Positions 25,377 to 33,216 of a stretch of DNA of 64,000 bases are shown one piece after another. The stretch is from assembly GCA_024235675.1 (NCBI GenBank), contig JACKLZ010000003.1, positions 124,001 through 188,000 on the forward strand. Direction: 5' to 3'. Numbering within the stretch: position 1 is the stretch's first letter; the number at the start of each line of letters is the position of its first letter. The DNA is from Zoogloeaceae bacterium (lineage in GTDB: Bacteria > Pseudomonadota > Gammaproteobacteria > Burkholderiales > Rhodocyclaceae). The notes below the pieces were generated by a model, which saw only the letters and a program-made list of their open reading frames with translations, searched no databases and was not told where the DNA came from. The position numbers and the translations under genes are program-made.

Positions 25377-26168
25377 TCAGGCCTGCCGGGCCGGCTGACC
25401 CAGCCGCTGTGAGATCTCGCGGGCGCTGCTCATCAGGCGCGTGGCGATGGGGCCGTCCCAGGCCGGGTCAAAACTGCTGGCCGGGCCCATGGCGGTGAGT
25501 GCGAGCGTGAGGTGGTTGCCGCTGTCGAAGACCGGGGCTGAGAAAGCGTTGATGCCGGGGATGGGGTTGCCCAGCGCGCGGGCGAGGCCGTGCTGGCGGA
25601 TTTCGGCGAGGGTTTCATCCACATGCCGGCGCGACTGGCGCAGGGCGGGCTGGTCGGCGCTGCCGAGCTGGGCCAGTTCGCTCTCGACCAGTGGGCGGGT
25701 GATGCGCTCGGGCAAAAAGGCGGCAAACAGGCGGCCGGTGGCCGAGGCCATGAGCGGGGTCATGACGGTGCCGGGACGCATGTTGACGTGAATGGGGCGG
25801 CTGCACTCTTCGATGCGCACGACCGTCGGACCGCGGTTGCCCCACACGGCGATGGCGATGTTCAGCTGCAGGTCGTCGGCCAGCTGGGCGACGGCCGGCG
25901 TGGCGGCACGCAGGGGTTCGAGTTCTTGCAGGGCCGACAGGCCCACTTGCAGGGCGAAGGCGCCCAGGCCGTAGCGGCCGGTGGCGGCGTCCTGCTCGAT
26001 CAGCCCGAGTTTGCCAAAGCTGACCAGATAGGGGTGCGCCTTGGCGGGCGGCATGCCGGCTTCGCGCGCCAGATCGCGCAGCATCATGGGCGCGCCGTGG
26101 CGCACCAGCGCCTGCAGCAGCGTGCCGCCGACTTCGATCGACTGGATGCCTCGGCGATCACGTTCCAT
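25377..26168 (-). CDS. IclR-family transcriptional regulator
   Basis: A 263-residue regulator. The N-terminal winged helix (IEVGGTLLQALVRHGAPMMLRDLAREAGMPPAKAHPYLVSFGKLGLIEQD) is followed by the IclR ligand-binding domain (PGTVMTPLMASATGRLFAAFLPE, and INAFSAPVFDS near the C-terminus). IclR proteins control aromatic-acid and acetate pathways. It is divergent from the catabolic operon starting with the MBL gene, 204 bases away, and probably regulates it. The ligand is likely a pathway intermediate. Confidence 0.93.
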   Translation of the reverse strand: MERDRRGIQSIEVGGTLLQALVRHGAPMMLRDLAREAGMPPAKAHPYLVSFGKLGLIEQDAATGRYGLGAFALQVGLSALQELEPLRAATPAVAQLADDLQLNIAIAVWGNRGPTVVRIEECSRPIHVNMRPGTVMTPLMASATGRLFAAFLPERITRPLVESELAQLGSADQPALRQSRRHVDETLAEIRQHGLARALGNPIPGINAFSAPVFDSGNHLTLALTAMGPASSFDPAWDGPIATRLMSSAREISQRLGQPARQA

Positions 26169-26267
26169 GGTGTGGATGCCTTCCTTGTTTTTCGCGGCAT
26201 CTTAGCAGTTTTCGGGTACAGGACAGGTGCGTCGCCAGCGATATGAAATTCGCCATTAACAAAACGA

Positions 26268-26296
26268 TTGACTAATAACGAATCGAAAACTAGGAT
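26268..26296 (+). promoter_or_regulatory. sigma70-type promoter of the MBL/monooxygenase operon
   Basis: TTGACT (26268-26273), exactly 17 bases, then TAGGAT (26291-26296). This places the transcript start near 26303, about 70 bases before the ATG at 26373. It also rules out a longer reading of that gene starting at 26268. AT-rich sequence around the -35 is a likely IclR site. Confidence 0.7.
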
Positions 26297-26372
26297 GAGG
26301 GTGTCGCGGTCATCGGGATGTGCGCATCTGCCCCGAGTGACCCAGCCCAACACCAAGATCATGGAGCACGCT

Positions 26373-27338
26373 ATGAACACCAAAGTCTTTGCCTCCCAGG
26401 CCGACCTGGAAGTGAAAAAAACCACCTTTGAGCAACTGTCGGCGCATTGCTGGGCTTACACCGCCGAGGGCGACCCCAATACCGGCGTGATCATCACCGA
26501 CGAAGCCGTGCTGATCTGCGACACGCTGGCCACGCCGCTGATGGCGCAGAACCTGATCGCCGAGATCCGCAAGGTCAGCCAGGCGCCGATCAAGTATGTG
26601 GTGTTGTCGCACTATCACGCCGTGCGTGTGCTGGGCGCCTCGGGCTACAAGGCCGAGGGTATGGAGCAGATCATCGCCAGCCAGGGCACCTATGAAATGA
26701 TCGTCGAGCGCGGCGAGCAGGACATGAAGAGCGAGTACGAGCGCTTTCCGCGCCTGTTCCAGAACTTTGACTCAGTGCCGGGCCTGACCTGGCCGACCCT
26801 GGTGTTCAAGGACGAGCTGACCCTGTACATGGGCGGGCTCGAAGTGAAGGTGATGCACCTCGGCCCCGGCCACACCAAGGGCGACACCGTGGTGTGGGTG
26901 CCGAGCGAGCAAGTGCTGTTCTCGGGCGATCTGGTCGAGTGCGACGCCGCCTGTTACACCGGCGACGCCCAACTCGAAGAGTGGCCCGCCACGCTGGACG
27001 CCATTAGCGCGCTCAAGCCGCAAGCCATCGTGCCGGGCCGTGGCCCCGCGCTGACCACGCCGCAAAGCGTGGCCGAAGGTCTGGCCTATACCCGCGATTT
27101 CGTCACTACCTTGTTCAGCTCGGCCAAAGAGGCCGCGGCCCAGGGCATGGAACTGAAAGACGCGATGGCGCTGGTGCGCAAGAACATGGACCCGAAGTTC
27201 GGCCAGGTGTTCATCTACGAGCACTGCCTGCCTTTTGACGTGACCCGTGCGGTGGATGAGGCCAAGGGCATCAAGCATCCGCGTATCTGGACCGCCGAGC
27301 GCGACCAGGAAATGTGGCACGCGCTGCAGGCCGACTGA
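26373..27338 (+). CDS. metallo-beta-lactamase-fold protein with altered metal motif
   Basis: A 321-residue MBL-fold protein. The start at 26373 has a GGAG site seven bases upstream and agrees with the promoter position. The fold motifs are recognisable, but the key H-x-H-x-D-H sequence reads HYHAVR (in VVLSHYHAVRVLGASGY), so the Asp and third His are missing. Later ligands are present in LGPGHTKGDT and FSGDLVE. A normal dinuclear Zn site is therefore doubtful. It may hydrolyse a thioester or lactone intermediate of the adjacent pathway, or be non-metal. It is the first gene downstream of the promoter and is followed by an FAD monooxygenase. Confidence 0.85.
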   Translation: MNTKVFASQADLEVKKTTFEQLSAHCWAYTAEGDPNTGVIITDEAVLICDTLATPLMAQNLIAEIRKVSQAPIKYVVLSHYHAVRVLGASGYKAEGMEQIIASQGTYEMIVERGEQDMKSEYERFPRLFQNFDSVPGLTWPTLVFKDELTLYMGGLEVKVMHLGPGHTKGDTVVWVPSEQVLFSGDLVECDAACYTGDAQLEEWPATLDAISALKPQAIVPGRGPALTTPQSVAEGLAYTRDFVTTLFSSAKEAAAQGMELKDAMALVRKNMDPKFGQVFIYEHCLPFDVTRAVDEAKGIKHPRIWTAERDQEMWHALQAD

Positions 27339-27358
27339 GTCTTTCCATAACAACCCCT

Positions 27359-27378
27359 GACGGCCTGAAGAGGCCGTC
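27359..27378 (+). promoter_or_regulatory. intercistronic hairpin between MBL and monooxygenase genes
   Basis: A perfect 7-bp stem, GACGGCC with GGCCGTC around TGAAGA, lies in the 109-base gap. There is no T-run. It is probably an mRNA-stability or partial attenuation element. Confidence 0.4.
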
Positions 27379-27447
27379 CGATCCTCAACCCGGTGACGCA
27401 GGAACAGACCGGGCGAGATCTCAAAAATGTCCAAAGGAGGACGCGAC

Positions 27448-29115
27448 GTGCTGAGTACCTATCAGTATCCGAAATTCGAGTACCGCAAGCCGGCCGAGCT
27501 GGCCGCGGGCGAGAATGGCGCGCCGGGGCGTTACCCGGTGGTGGTGGTCGGTGCCGGCCCGGTGGGCTTGTCGGCGGCGATCGATCTGGCGATTCAGGGC
27601 CAGAAAGTGGTGGTGCTGGACAACGACGACACGGTGTCGATCGGCTCGCGCGGGGTGTGCTACGCCAAGCGCGCGCTGGAGGTGCTCGACCGCCTCGGCT
27701 GCGGCGACGAGATGGTGAACAAGGGCGTGTCGTGGAACGTCGGCCGCACCTTCTTCCGCGAAGAAGAAGTGTTCAACTTCAACCTCTGCCCCGAGCCGGA
27801 CCATCACCGCCCCGGCATGATCAACCTCCAGCAGTACTACCTGGAGGAGTATCTGGTGAAGCGCGCGATGGAAGTCGGCGTGGATCTGCGCTGGAAGAGC
27901 ACCGTGATCGCGGTGAATCCGGGTGAGGAGACCACCGGACTGCGCGTCGAGACGCCCGACGGCGTATACAACATCGAGGCCGACTGGCTGGTCGTTGGCG
28001 ACGGCGCCCGCTCGAGCATCCGCACCATGCTGGGGCTGGATATCGACGGCAAGATCTTCATGGATCGCTTCCTGATTGCCGACGTGGTGATGAAGGCCGA
28101 TTTCCCGACCGAGCGCTGGTTCTGGTTCGATCCGCCCTTCCACCGCAACCAGTCGGTGCTGCTGCATCGCCAGTCCGACAACGTCTTCCGCATCGACTTC
28201 CAGCTCGGCTGGAATGCCGACCCGGCGGAAGAGAAAAAGCCCGAGAACGTCATCCCGCGCATCAAGGCCATGTTGGGCGATGACCGCGAGTTCGACCTCG
28301 AATGGGTCAGCGTCTACACCTTCCAGTGCCGCCGCATGAACAGCTTCCGCCATGGGCGCGTGCTGTTTGTCGGTGACGCGGCGCACCAGGTCTCGCCCTT
28401 CGGCGCGCGCGGTGCCAACTCCGGTATCCAGGACACCGACAACCTGGCCTGGAAACTCAAGCTGGTGATGGACGGCAAAGCCCCGTCCACGCTGCTCGAC
28501 ACCTACTCCGAAGAGCGCGTGTTCGCCGCCGACGAAAACCTGATGAACTCGACGCGCTCCACCGACTTCATCACCCCCAAGAGCACCACCAGCAAAACCT
28601 TCCGCAACGCGGTGCTGGGTCTGGCCGAGCACTACCCGTTTGCCCGCGCGCTGGTGAACTCCGGCCGCCTCTCGGTGCCTGCCTACCTCACCGAGTCGCG
28701 GCTCAACACCGCCGACACCGACACGTTTGCCGGCAAGATGGTGCCGGGCGCGCCGATGGACGACGCGCCCATCGAAACCGACAGCGGCGAGCCGTGGCTG
28801 CTGCAAGTGCTGGGCAACCGCTTCCAGTTGCTGGTGTTTGCCGATGACGCGAGCCAGGTGGCAGACGCCGCCGCGCTGGCCGATCTGGCCAATAACGCGG
28901 TGCCGGTGCAGGTCATCGTCGTGGCCAGGACCGGCATCGCGCCGGCCGGCCTCAAAACCGTCATCGACACCCGCGGCCGTATCGCCGAACGCTATGACGC
29001 CCAGCCCGGCACCTGCTATCTGGCACGCCCGGATCAGCACGTCGCCGCCCGCTGGCGCGCCTTCGACGCCGCCGCCGTCAAGAAAGCCGTGGCCGTGGCC
29101 ACCTGCAACGCCTGA
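27448..29115 (+). CDS. FAD-dependent aromatic monooxygenase (MhpA/phenol-hydroxylase class)
   Basis: A class A flavoprotein hydroxylase of 555 residues that adds one oxygen to a phenolic ring using NAD(P)H. The GTG at 27448 is the likely start because a perfect AAAGGAGG lies seven bases upstream; the ATG at 27427 has none. Motifs are VVVVGAGPVGLSAA (Rossmann FAD site, about residues 31-45), VVGDGARSSIR (DG motif) and VLFVGDAAHQVSPFGARGANSG (GD motif binding FAD ribityl). The C-terminal 150 residues form the thioredoxin-like domain of this class. The substrate is unknown; the neighbours suggest a hydroxybenzoate or hydroxyphenylacetate-type acid. Confidence 0.92.
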   Translation: MLSTYQYPKFEYRKPAELAAGENGAPGRYPVVVVGAGPVGLSAAIDLAIQGQKVVVLDNDDTVSIGSRGVCYAKRALEVLDRLGCGDEMVNKGVSWNVGRTFFREEEVFNFNLCPEPDHHRPGMINLQQYYLEEYLVKRAMEVGVDLRWKSTVIAVNPGEETTGLRVETPDGVYNIEADWLVVGDGARSSIRTMLGLDIDGKIFMDRFLIADVVMKADFPTERWFWFDPPFHRNQSVLLHRQSDNVFRIDFQLGWNADPAEEKKPENVIPRIKAMLGDDREFDLEWVSVYTFQCRRMNSFRHGRVLFVGDAAHQVSPFGARGANSGIQDTDNLAWKLKLVMDGKAPSTLLDTYSEERVFAADENLMNSTRSTDFITPKSTTSKTFRNAVLGLAEHYPFARALVNSGRLSVPAYLTESRLNTADTDTFAGKMVPGAPMDDAPIETDSGEPWLLQVLGNRFQLLVFADDASQVADAAALADLANNAVPVQVIVVARTGIAPAGLKTVIDTRGRIAERYDAQPGTCYLARPDQHVAARWRAFDAAAVKKAVAVATCNA

Positions 29116-29126
29116 GGAGACCGACC

Positions 29127-29351
29127 ATGTCCCTGATCACCACCAGCAACTTCGCCGAACCGGGCAAGCGCTACTTTCAGACCTTCAGTCCGGGTGACGA
29201 CTTTTACGAAGCCCTGATCGACATGCACCGCGACCTGACCGATGAGCAGTCGGCTATGGTCAACGCGCGCTTGATTCTGCTGTTGTCCAACCATATTGGC
29301 GACATCAGCGTGCTGCGCGAGGCGATGGACAAGGCTCGCGAAGGGGTTTGA
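29127..29351 (+). CDS. DUF2783 family small protein
   Basis: A 74-residue helical protein starting 11 bases after the monooxygenase stop. It contains PGDDFYEALIDMHRDLTDEQSAMVNARLILLLSNHIGD, which I recognise as DUF2783. Members commonly sit beside aromatic flavoprotein hydroxylases. It may be a small accessory subunit. No direct functional evidence is visible in the sequence. Confidence 0.8.
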   Translation: MSLITTSNFAEPGKRYFQTFSPGDDFYEALIDMHRDLTDEQSAMVNARLILLLSNHIGDISVLREAMDKAREGV

Positions 29352-29369
29352 TGCTTCGTGTGCTTTGAG

Positions 29370-29397
29370 CGACGGCGGGCTGCGGCCCGTCGTTTTT
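29370..29397 (+). terminator. Rho-independent terminator of the monooxygenase operon
   Basis: A GC-rich hairpin (CGACGG paired with CCGTCG, with further pairing inside) is followed directly by five T residues, 18 bases after the DUF2783 stop. Confidence 0.8.
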
Positions 29398-29410
29398 CGT
29401 TTACCGGCGG

Positions 29411-29985
29411 CGTAGGGCGGGTTTCAACCCGCCATCGTGCTTCGGCCATGGCAGGCCGGATGAATCCGGCCCTACGGGGGTGTGACTAGTTATTCCCATG
29501 ATCGGCGGATGTGCGTTTTCCACCTTCCGTTGGCCGGGTCTCGCCCCGGCGGGCGACCTACTTTCTTGCTCGTGCAAGAAAGCCAGGCGTCGATGCACGC
29601 CCCGCCGCCGTGGCCCTTCGGGCTTCCCTCCCTCCGAAAGCACGGAGCGGGCAGCTTCGCAAACTCGCCCTGCGGGCTCAGACAGCGAAGCCGCTTTTTC
29701 CGCCCCGTACTTGCTGTGCTCGGCACGGCAGAGGGGAGGAGGGTGCCAGCCTGTGCGGTCGGGGTCGTTCGGGAGGTCGGCTCGGCGGTCGGGTGCAATG
29801 CCCTTCGGTTGTTGCACCCTGCTGGGCTCAAACAAGCGACACGACAATTCCCGCCGGTCACGGGCTTCGTTCGGCGGTACAGAAGGGGAGGGGCGCGCGG
29901 GCTCGGCTTCGCCATCGCCCGCTCGGGAAAGCGTCACTCCGTAGGGTGGGCGGCTTGCCGCCCACCATCGTGCCCCACGATTCAC
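29411..29985. repeat. mosaic intergenic repeat element bounded by GTAGGGYGGG hairpins
   Basis: Several hundred bases without a credible gene, although many frames are open because of the composition. The left end has two hairpins (GGCGGGTT/AACCCGCC at 29416-29433 and GGCCGGA/TCCGGCC at 29454-29471) bracketed by GTAGGG and CCCTAC. The centre has an 8-bp hairpin CTTTCTTG/CAAGAAAG at 29561-29582. The right end has GTAGGGTGGG with a 9-bp stem at 29945-29966. Both end hairpins are followed by CATCGTGC. This looks like a dispersed REP-like or mosaic repeat. Copies elsewhere in the genome cannot be checked here. Confidence 0.65.
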
Positions 29986-30030
29986 GCTGATGGGCCCCGT
30001 TCAACGGTTGCAGCGCGCACTACCCTGCGG

Positions 30031-30210
30031 TCATTGCGCGCTGCTGGATTGTCGTGCGTCGTTGGTAATTGCGTCGCGGCCGCGGCGGTACATCCAGATA
30101 ACTCCGATGAGCGCGAGCGTCTTGAAGCTTGTTTGGCTGAACAGGGATTCACCCGCCAAGGCGCTTTGGACGGCCGTCCAGACGCCGCCGAGCAGAACAA
30201 CTATCAACAT
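30031..30210 (-). CDS. small membrane protein (59 aa)
   Basis: The ATG at 30210 opens a 59-codon frame with a hydrophobic start (MLIVVLLGGVWTAVQSALA), a second hydrophobic run (FKTLALIGVIWMY) and a basic then polar tail (RRGRDAITNDARQ). It follows another small membrane protein gene on the same strand by 36 bases. The composition looks like a real two-helix inner-membrane protein. No family is recognised. Confidence 0.5.
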   Translation of the reverse strand: MLIVVLLGGVWTAVQSALAGESLFSQTSFKTLALIGVIWMYRRGRDAITNDARQSSSAQ

Positions 30211-30246
30211 GACGACGGTTGTTCTCTCCCAGAAAACAAGGTGTCT

Positions 30247-30528
30247 CTAGCTCGAACCGGACAGGTAGGCTTGTCGCATCAGCAGTGCGATAAAGAGTCC
30301 ATTGAGTACGGCAAGGTTAAGCGTAAGAAGACCGTGCCCGGTGATCAGGGCAATCGCAGCCAGTGGAAGCAGTACCAATGAACTCAGCCAGACCAGCAGC
30401 GGTGATTGGCGCGCTCCTCGGGCGACTGACTCACTGTGCCGCGTGGCGCCGATGACGAAAACGATGAGCGCGATCGGAATGAGCGCAAACGCGAGCATGA
30501 CGATCGCAACGAAAGCGGTTTGTTCCAT
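30247..30528 (-). CDS. small three-helix membrane protein
   Basis: A 93-residue protein from the ATG at 30528 (MEQTAFVAIVMLAFALIPIA). It has three hydrophobic segments (about residues 5-27, 43-62 and 66-85) separated by short charged loops (GATRHSESVARGARQSP). An upstream in-frame extension is hydrophilic and unlikely. No family is recognised. It sits between the repeat element and the LysR gene, possibly with the 59-residue protein as partner. Confidence 0.6.
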   Translation of the reverse strand: MEQTAFVAIVMLAFALIPIALIVFVIGATRHSESVARGARQSPLLVWLSSLVLLPLAAIALITGHGLLTLNLAVLNGLFIALLMRQAYLSGSS

Positions 30529-30574
30529 GTATGGAAGTATGCCAATCGGGGCTGTGCGAGGCCAATGACAATTT

Positions 30575-31483
30575 TCATTTTGCATACCCCTCATGCTCCC
30601 CGATATACCGAAACAGAAAATCCTGAAAACTCTGCGACGCCGGCGTCAGTGAGCGCCCGTTTCGGCTGAAGGTGTAGAAGCGCCGTGTGACCACCGGTTC
30701 GACCAGCGGGCGCATTTCCAGGCCGTAGAGCCGCACGAGGGAGGCGGCGTAGGGGATGCAGACGGTGATGCCGAGTCCCGAGCTGACCATGCTGAGCGCG
30801 GTGGACATGAAGGCGACGGTGGTGTTGGGGTCCAGCGACTTTTCGCGCATGGCGGTGTGCAGGTCGACCGACAGGCGTTCGGTGAATTGGCCTTGCAGGG
30901 CGATGAGGGGCCAGGCTTCGAGGTCGCCCCAGCTGACCGTCTTTTGTTTGGCGAGGGCGTGATCGGGCGGGAAGACGGCGACGAAGGGGAGCTCGAACAG
31001 CGTGGTGGCGTCGATGTCGGAGTTGGGGTCGCGTTCGGGGCCGACGCCGAAGTCGACTTCGCCGGAGAACACGCGCGAGACCACGCTTTCGACCGCGCAG
31101 TCGACCAGCCGGATGCGGATGTCGGGGTGTTCGGCGCTGTAGGCGGCGATGACTTCGGGCAGCAATGTGCAGGCCATCAGCTGTGGGGCGGCGACGCGCA
31201 CGGTGCCTTTCTTCAGGGCTTTCAGGTTGGCGACTTCGTCGAGGACGGTGTCGAGGTCGTTGAGGATCTTTCCGACCAGCGGGTAGAGCTCGCGGCCGGT
31301 GTCTGAGAGCTGGATGCGGCGGGTGCTGCGGTCGATGAGGCGCAGGCCGAGCGAGCTCTCGAGCTCCTTGATCAGCCCGGACAGTGCGGACTGCGTGACA
31401 AACAGGCTCTCGGCGGCGAGGGTGAAGCTGCCGGTACGCGAGACGGCGATGAAGGCCCGGAGCTGGCGCAGGGTGATATTCAT
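30575..31483 (-). CDS. LysR-family transcriptional regulator
   Basis: A 302-residue regulator starting at 31483 with MNITLRQLRAFIAVSRTGSFTLAAESLFVTQSALSGLIKELE, the typical LysR winged helix. It is followed by an effector-binding domain (VRVAAPQLMACTLLPEVIAAY, FGVGPERDPNSDIDATTLF). It is divergent from the VOC-FAH-TRAP operon with 135 bases between, so it is the likely activator responding to the aromatic substrate or a ring-cleavage product. It may also act on itself. Confidence 0.93.
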   Translation of the reverse strand: MNITLRQLRAFIAVSRTGSFTLAAESLFVTQSALSGLIKELESSLGLRLIDRSTRRIQLSDTGRELYPLVGKILNDLDTVLDEVANLKALKKGTVRVAAPQLMACTLLPEVIAAYSAEHPDIRIRLVDCAVESVVSRVFSGEVDFGVGPERDPNSDIDATTLFELPFVAVFPPDHALAKQKTVSWGDLEAWPLIALQGQFTERLSVDLHTAMREKSLDPNTTVAFMSTALSMVSSGLGITVCIPYAASLVRLYGLEMRPLVEPVVTRRFYTFSRNGRSLTPASQSFQDFLFRYIGEHEGYAK

Positions 31484-31517
31484 AAGCTGATCCGATAAAT
31501 TGATCTGAAAAAGCTGT

Positions 31518-31546
31518 TTGCATGATAGATCGTTCCGGGCTGTAAT
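31518..31546 (+). promoter_or_regulatory. promoter of the VOC-FAH-TRAP operon
   Basis: TTGCAT (31518-31523), 17 bases, TGTAAT (31541-31546) in the LysR/VOC divergent region. The segment GATC-N9-GATC just upstream (near 31491-31505) is a possible LysR-type site, but this is weak. Confidence 0.55.
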
Positions 31547-31618
31547 GGACACATCGGCCAGTGGCATCGGCCCGAAACGCGCAGAGACCGGTCAGGTCCG
31601 CATAAAGGAGACAGCAAA

Positions 31619-32167
31619 ATGAGCTTGGTCCAGAAAATCCATCACGTGGCATATCGTTGCAAAGATGCGCTGGCAACGGCGCGCTGGTACGAAAAGCACC
31701 TCGACATGAAGCTGGTGCTGTCGATTGCCGAGGACGCCGTGCCCTCGACCGGCGCGCCCGACCCCTACATGCACATCTTCATGGATGCGGGCATGGGCAA
31801 CGTGTTGGCCTTCTTCGAGCTGCCGACCTGCGAACCGATGGGACGTGACCAAAACACACCGAACTGGACTCAGCACCTGGCGCTGGAAGTCGATTCGATG
31901 GAGACCTTGATGGCCTCCAAGGCGCGGCTGGAGGCGGCCGGCATCGAGGTGATCGGCCCGACCGATCACGCCTTGTTCAAGTCGATCTACTTCTTTGACC
32001 CGAATGGTCACCGCCTGGAACTGGCCGCCAATACAACACGTCCGGGTATGCTCGAAGCGCTCGACAAGGTCAAGTGGGACATGCTCGAGGAATGGTCTAA
32101 AACCAAGAAGGCACCCAAGCATGCCGCCTGGATGCACGACGGCAGTTATGTGGAGATGTTCAAGTGA
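31619..32167 (+). CDS. VOC-superfamily protein, candidate ring-cleaving dioxygenase
   Basis: A 182-residue vicinal-oxygen-chelate protein with a clear AAAGGAG site upstream. Candidate metal ligands are His in IHHVAYRC, His in WTQHLALEVD and Glu in GHRLELAANT, the usual 2-His-1-Glu spread. The fold is shared by extradiol dioxygenases, glyoxalases and others. Its position directly before a fumarylacetoacetate-hydrolase-type gene (GTGA overlap) and with an isomerase and monooxygenase nearby suggests that it opens the aromatic ring. It is shorter than classic extradiol enzymes. The fold is secure; the reaction is an inference. Confidence 0.85.
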   Translation: MSLVQKIHHVAYRCKDALATARWYEKHLDMKLVLSIAEDAVPSTGAPDPYMHIFMDAGMGNVLAFFELPTCEPMGRDQNTPNWTQHLALEVDSMETLMASKARLEAAGIEVIGPTDHALFKSIYFFDPNGHRLELAANTTRPGMLEALDKVKWDMLEEWSKTKKAPKHAAWMHDGSYVEMFK

Positions 32168-33177
32168 AACTTGCAACCCTCAAGGCCGGCGGGCGCGACG
32201 GCACGCTGGTGGTGGTCAATCGCGACCTCACCCTGTGCCAGCGCGTGCCCGAGGTGGCTGCCACCTTGCAGCAGGCGCTGGATAACTGGGCTGACACCGC
32301 GCCGCAACTGGCCGCGGTGTACGAGGCGCTCAACAACGGCGCGGCCCGCCACGCCGAGCCCTTCGATGCAGCGGCCTGCCATTCGCCGCTGCCGCGTGCC
32401 TACCAGTGGGCCGATGGCTCGGCCTACATCAACCATGTGGAGCTGGTGCGCAAGGCGCGCGGCGCCGAGGTGCCCGCGTCTTTTTACACCGACCCGCTGA
32501 TGTATCAGGGCGGCTCCGACAGCTTCATCGGCCCGCGCGACACCGTGGTGGCCGACCCGGCCTGGGGCATCGACTTCGAGGCCGAAGTCACCGTGGTGAC
32601 CGGCGACGTGCCGATGGGCGCGACGCCGGCCCAGGCCGCCGACGCGATCCGGCTGGTGATGCTGGTCAATGATGTGAGCCTGCGCAATCTGATTCCGAAT
32701 GAGCTGGCCAAGGGCTTCGGCTTCTTCCAGTCCAAGCCGGCGTCAGCCTTCAGCCCGGTGGCGGTCACCCCCGACGAACTGGGCGAGGCCTGGCAGGGCG
32801 CCAAAGTGCATCTGCCGCTCTTGGTCGAGCTCAACGGCAAACCCTTCGGCAAACCCAATGCCGGTGTCGACATGACTTTCGACTTTGGACAGCTGGTGGC
32901 CCATGTGGCCAAGACGCGCGAGCTCGAAGCCGGGTCCATCGTCGGCTCCGGCACGGTCTCCAACAAGCAGGGCGATCTGTTCGGCTCGAGCATCGACAAC
33001 GGCGGTGTGGGCTATTGCTGCCTGGCCGAGGTGCGCATGTACGAGACCATCGAGCAGGGCAAACCGGTGACGGCCTTCATGCAGCCCGGCGACCGGGTGC
33101 GCATCGAGATGAAAGACGCCGCCGGCAACAGCATTTTTGGCACCATCGACAATACGGTCGTGATGCCCAAGGCGTAA
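32164..33177 (+). CDS. fumarylacetoacetate hydrolase family protein
   Basis: A 337-residue FAH-superfamily enzyme that hydrolyses the C-C bond of a ring-cleavage product. It starts with GTG overlapping the VOC stop. Metal and catalytic regions are visible in WGIDFEAEVTVVTGDVP, LVNDVSLRNLIP and SIVGSGTVSN. The N-terminal 80 residues form the extra domain of longer FAH proteins. In homogentisate- or gentisate-type pathways, the corresponding step releases fumarate plus acetoacetate or pyruvate. The cognate substrate here depends on the unproven upstream step. Confidence 0.9.
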   Translation: MKLATLKAGGRDGTLVVVNRDLTLCQRVPEVAATLQQALDNWADTAPQLAAVYEALNNGAARHAEPFDAAACHSPLPRAYQWADGSAYINHVELVRKARGAEVPASFYTDPLMYQGGSDSFIGPRDTVVADPAWGIDFEAEVTVVTGDVPMGATPAQAADAIRLVMLVNDVSLRNLIPNELAKGFGFFQSKPASAFSPVAVTPDELGEAWQGAKVHLPLLVELNGKPFGKPNAGVDMTFDFGQLVAHVAKTRELEAGSIVGSGTVSNKQGDLFGSSIDNGGVGYCCLAEVRMYETIEQGKPVTAFMQPGDRVRIEMKDAAGNSIFGTIDNTVVMPKA

Positions 33178-33216
33178 GCCCGCAGCAACCCAACAGATAA
33201 AAAAGGTGGACGAGAC

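Noticed and set aside
26268..26372. Longer N-terminus for the MBL protein
   Set aside because: It would start at the -35 of a good promoter; the GGAG site supports the start at 26373.
29482..30381. Long overlapping frames in the mosaic repeat
   Set aside because: Several frames are open at once on both strands with no family match, which fits structured non-coding repeat sequence.
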